From Gemmatimonadales bacterium (GTDB taxonomy: Bacteria; Gemmatimonadota; Gemmatimonadetes; Gemmatimonadales; GWC2-71-9), in contig JAICEH010000142.1 in the NCBI GenBank assembly GCA_025924275.1, positions 1 to 5,743 on the forward strand: 5,743 nt of DNA, written 5' to 3'. The notes beneath the pieces were generated by a model, which did not search any database, was not told where the DNA came from, and saw only the letters and a program-made list of their open reading frames with translations. Below, one piece after another: positions 5,666 through 5,743 of the stretch. Positions within the stretch are counted from its first letter, which is position 1. Each line of letters opens with the position of its first letter. The translations under genes and the position numbers were made by a program.

Positions 5666-5686
5666 ACGGATAGACGGATAGACGGG
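5663..5686 (+). repeat. Triple 8-bp tandem repeat (TAGACGGA) with stops in all three frames
   Basis: The unit occurs at 5663-5670, 5671-5678 and 5679-5686 (last base G instead of A). The first TAG is the stop codon of the cytochrome gene. Because the unit is 8 bp, the three TAGs fall in the three forward frames. Confidence 0.9.
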
Positions 5687-5688
5687 AT

Positions 5689-5743
5689 TCCTGCAGGTGA
5701 ACTCAACCGAGGTGGACATGACCGCCGACTTCCGTGCACCCTC
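5689..5743 (+). repeat. Direct repeat, copy 2 (leader and start of a second cytochrome gene)
   Basis: This is the partner of 5016-5070, with eight substitutions. The oxidase stop TGA corresponds to TCA here, so this copy keeps only a remnant of the oxidase gene's last codons. The ribosome-site region (5707-5720, CCGAGGTGGACATG) is unchanged. The repeat reaches the window edge. Confidence 0.85.
5718..5743 (+). CDS. Start of a probable second cytochrome c copy (cut by window edge)
   Basis: ATG 5718 has the same GAGG ribosome site (5709-5712) at the same five-base spacing as the complete cytochrome gene. The first codons read MTADFRAPS-like against MNVDFPAPS in copy 1; the ninth codon is cut after two bases, but TCN is Ser whatever the third base. 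Only 26 bases are visible, with no haem motif, so the assignment rests entirely on the repeat. It could instead be a decayed remnant. Confidence 0.55.

Noticed and set aside
4175..5719. A 514-residue open frame on the minus strand opposite the oxidase and cytochrome
   Set aside because: It crosses two well-supported genes on the other strand and has no domain motif; its Val/Gly/Pro/His bias mirrors the opposing coding sequence.

Overview
The window is a very GC-rich bacterial segment in which third codon positions are almost all G or C. Gene spacing is tight and there are GTG as well as ATG starts. Two genes are preceded by a shared CGTAYCTTG box that I associate with Gemmatimonadota-type promoters. 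A member of Gemmatimonadota, or a similar high-GC, respiring, Gram-negative-like bacterium, is my best guess. No rRNA or other taxonomic marker is present, so this is inference. I found no tRNA, rRNA, CRISPR array, transposase or phage gene.

Left half (1-3043): a divergent electron-transfer locus. On the minus strand, a five-helix di-heme cytochrome b (444-1436) overlaps by 13 bp an exported cytochrome c with at least four CxxCH haem sites (1-456, running off the left edge). On the plus strand, after a 257-bp divergent intergenic region with a near-perfect palindrome, lies a membrane-anchored fusion (1694-3043). It joins a two-motif ferredoxin domain to a FAD/NAD(P)H reductase. The last FAD-binding segment of the reductase appears to have moved to the front of the domain, a circular permutation. 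Read together, the three proteins can form a path NAD(P)H -> FAD -> Fe-S -> two b haems -> periplasmic c haems. Direction and terminal partner are unknown.

Right half (3044-5743): a strong hairpin follows the reductase gene. Then come a small NTF2/SnoaL-like protein (3114-3578), a complete three-domain multicopper oxidase (3650-5032) with its own recognisable promoter, and a monohaem c-type cytochrome (5045-5665) 12 bp downstream, probably co-transcribed. The oxidase and cytochrome are both predicted to be exported, so they may exchange electrons or share a periplasmic substrate.

Right edge: the last 55 bases repeat, at 47 of 55 positions, the 55 bases that span the end of the oxidase gene and the start of the cytochrome gene. 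The window therefore very probably ends at the beginning of a second, diverged tandem copy of the cytochrome gene. A triple 8-bp repeat that places a TAG stop in every forward frame separates the two copies.
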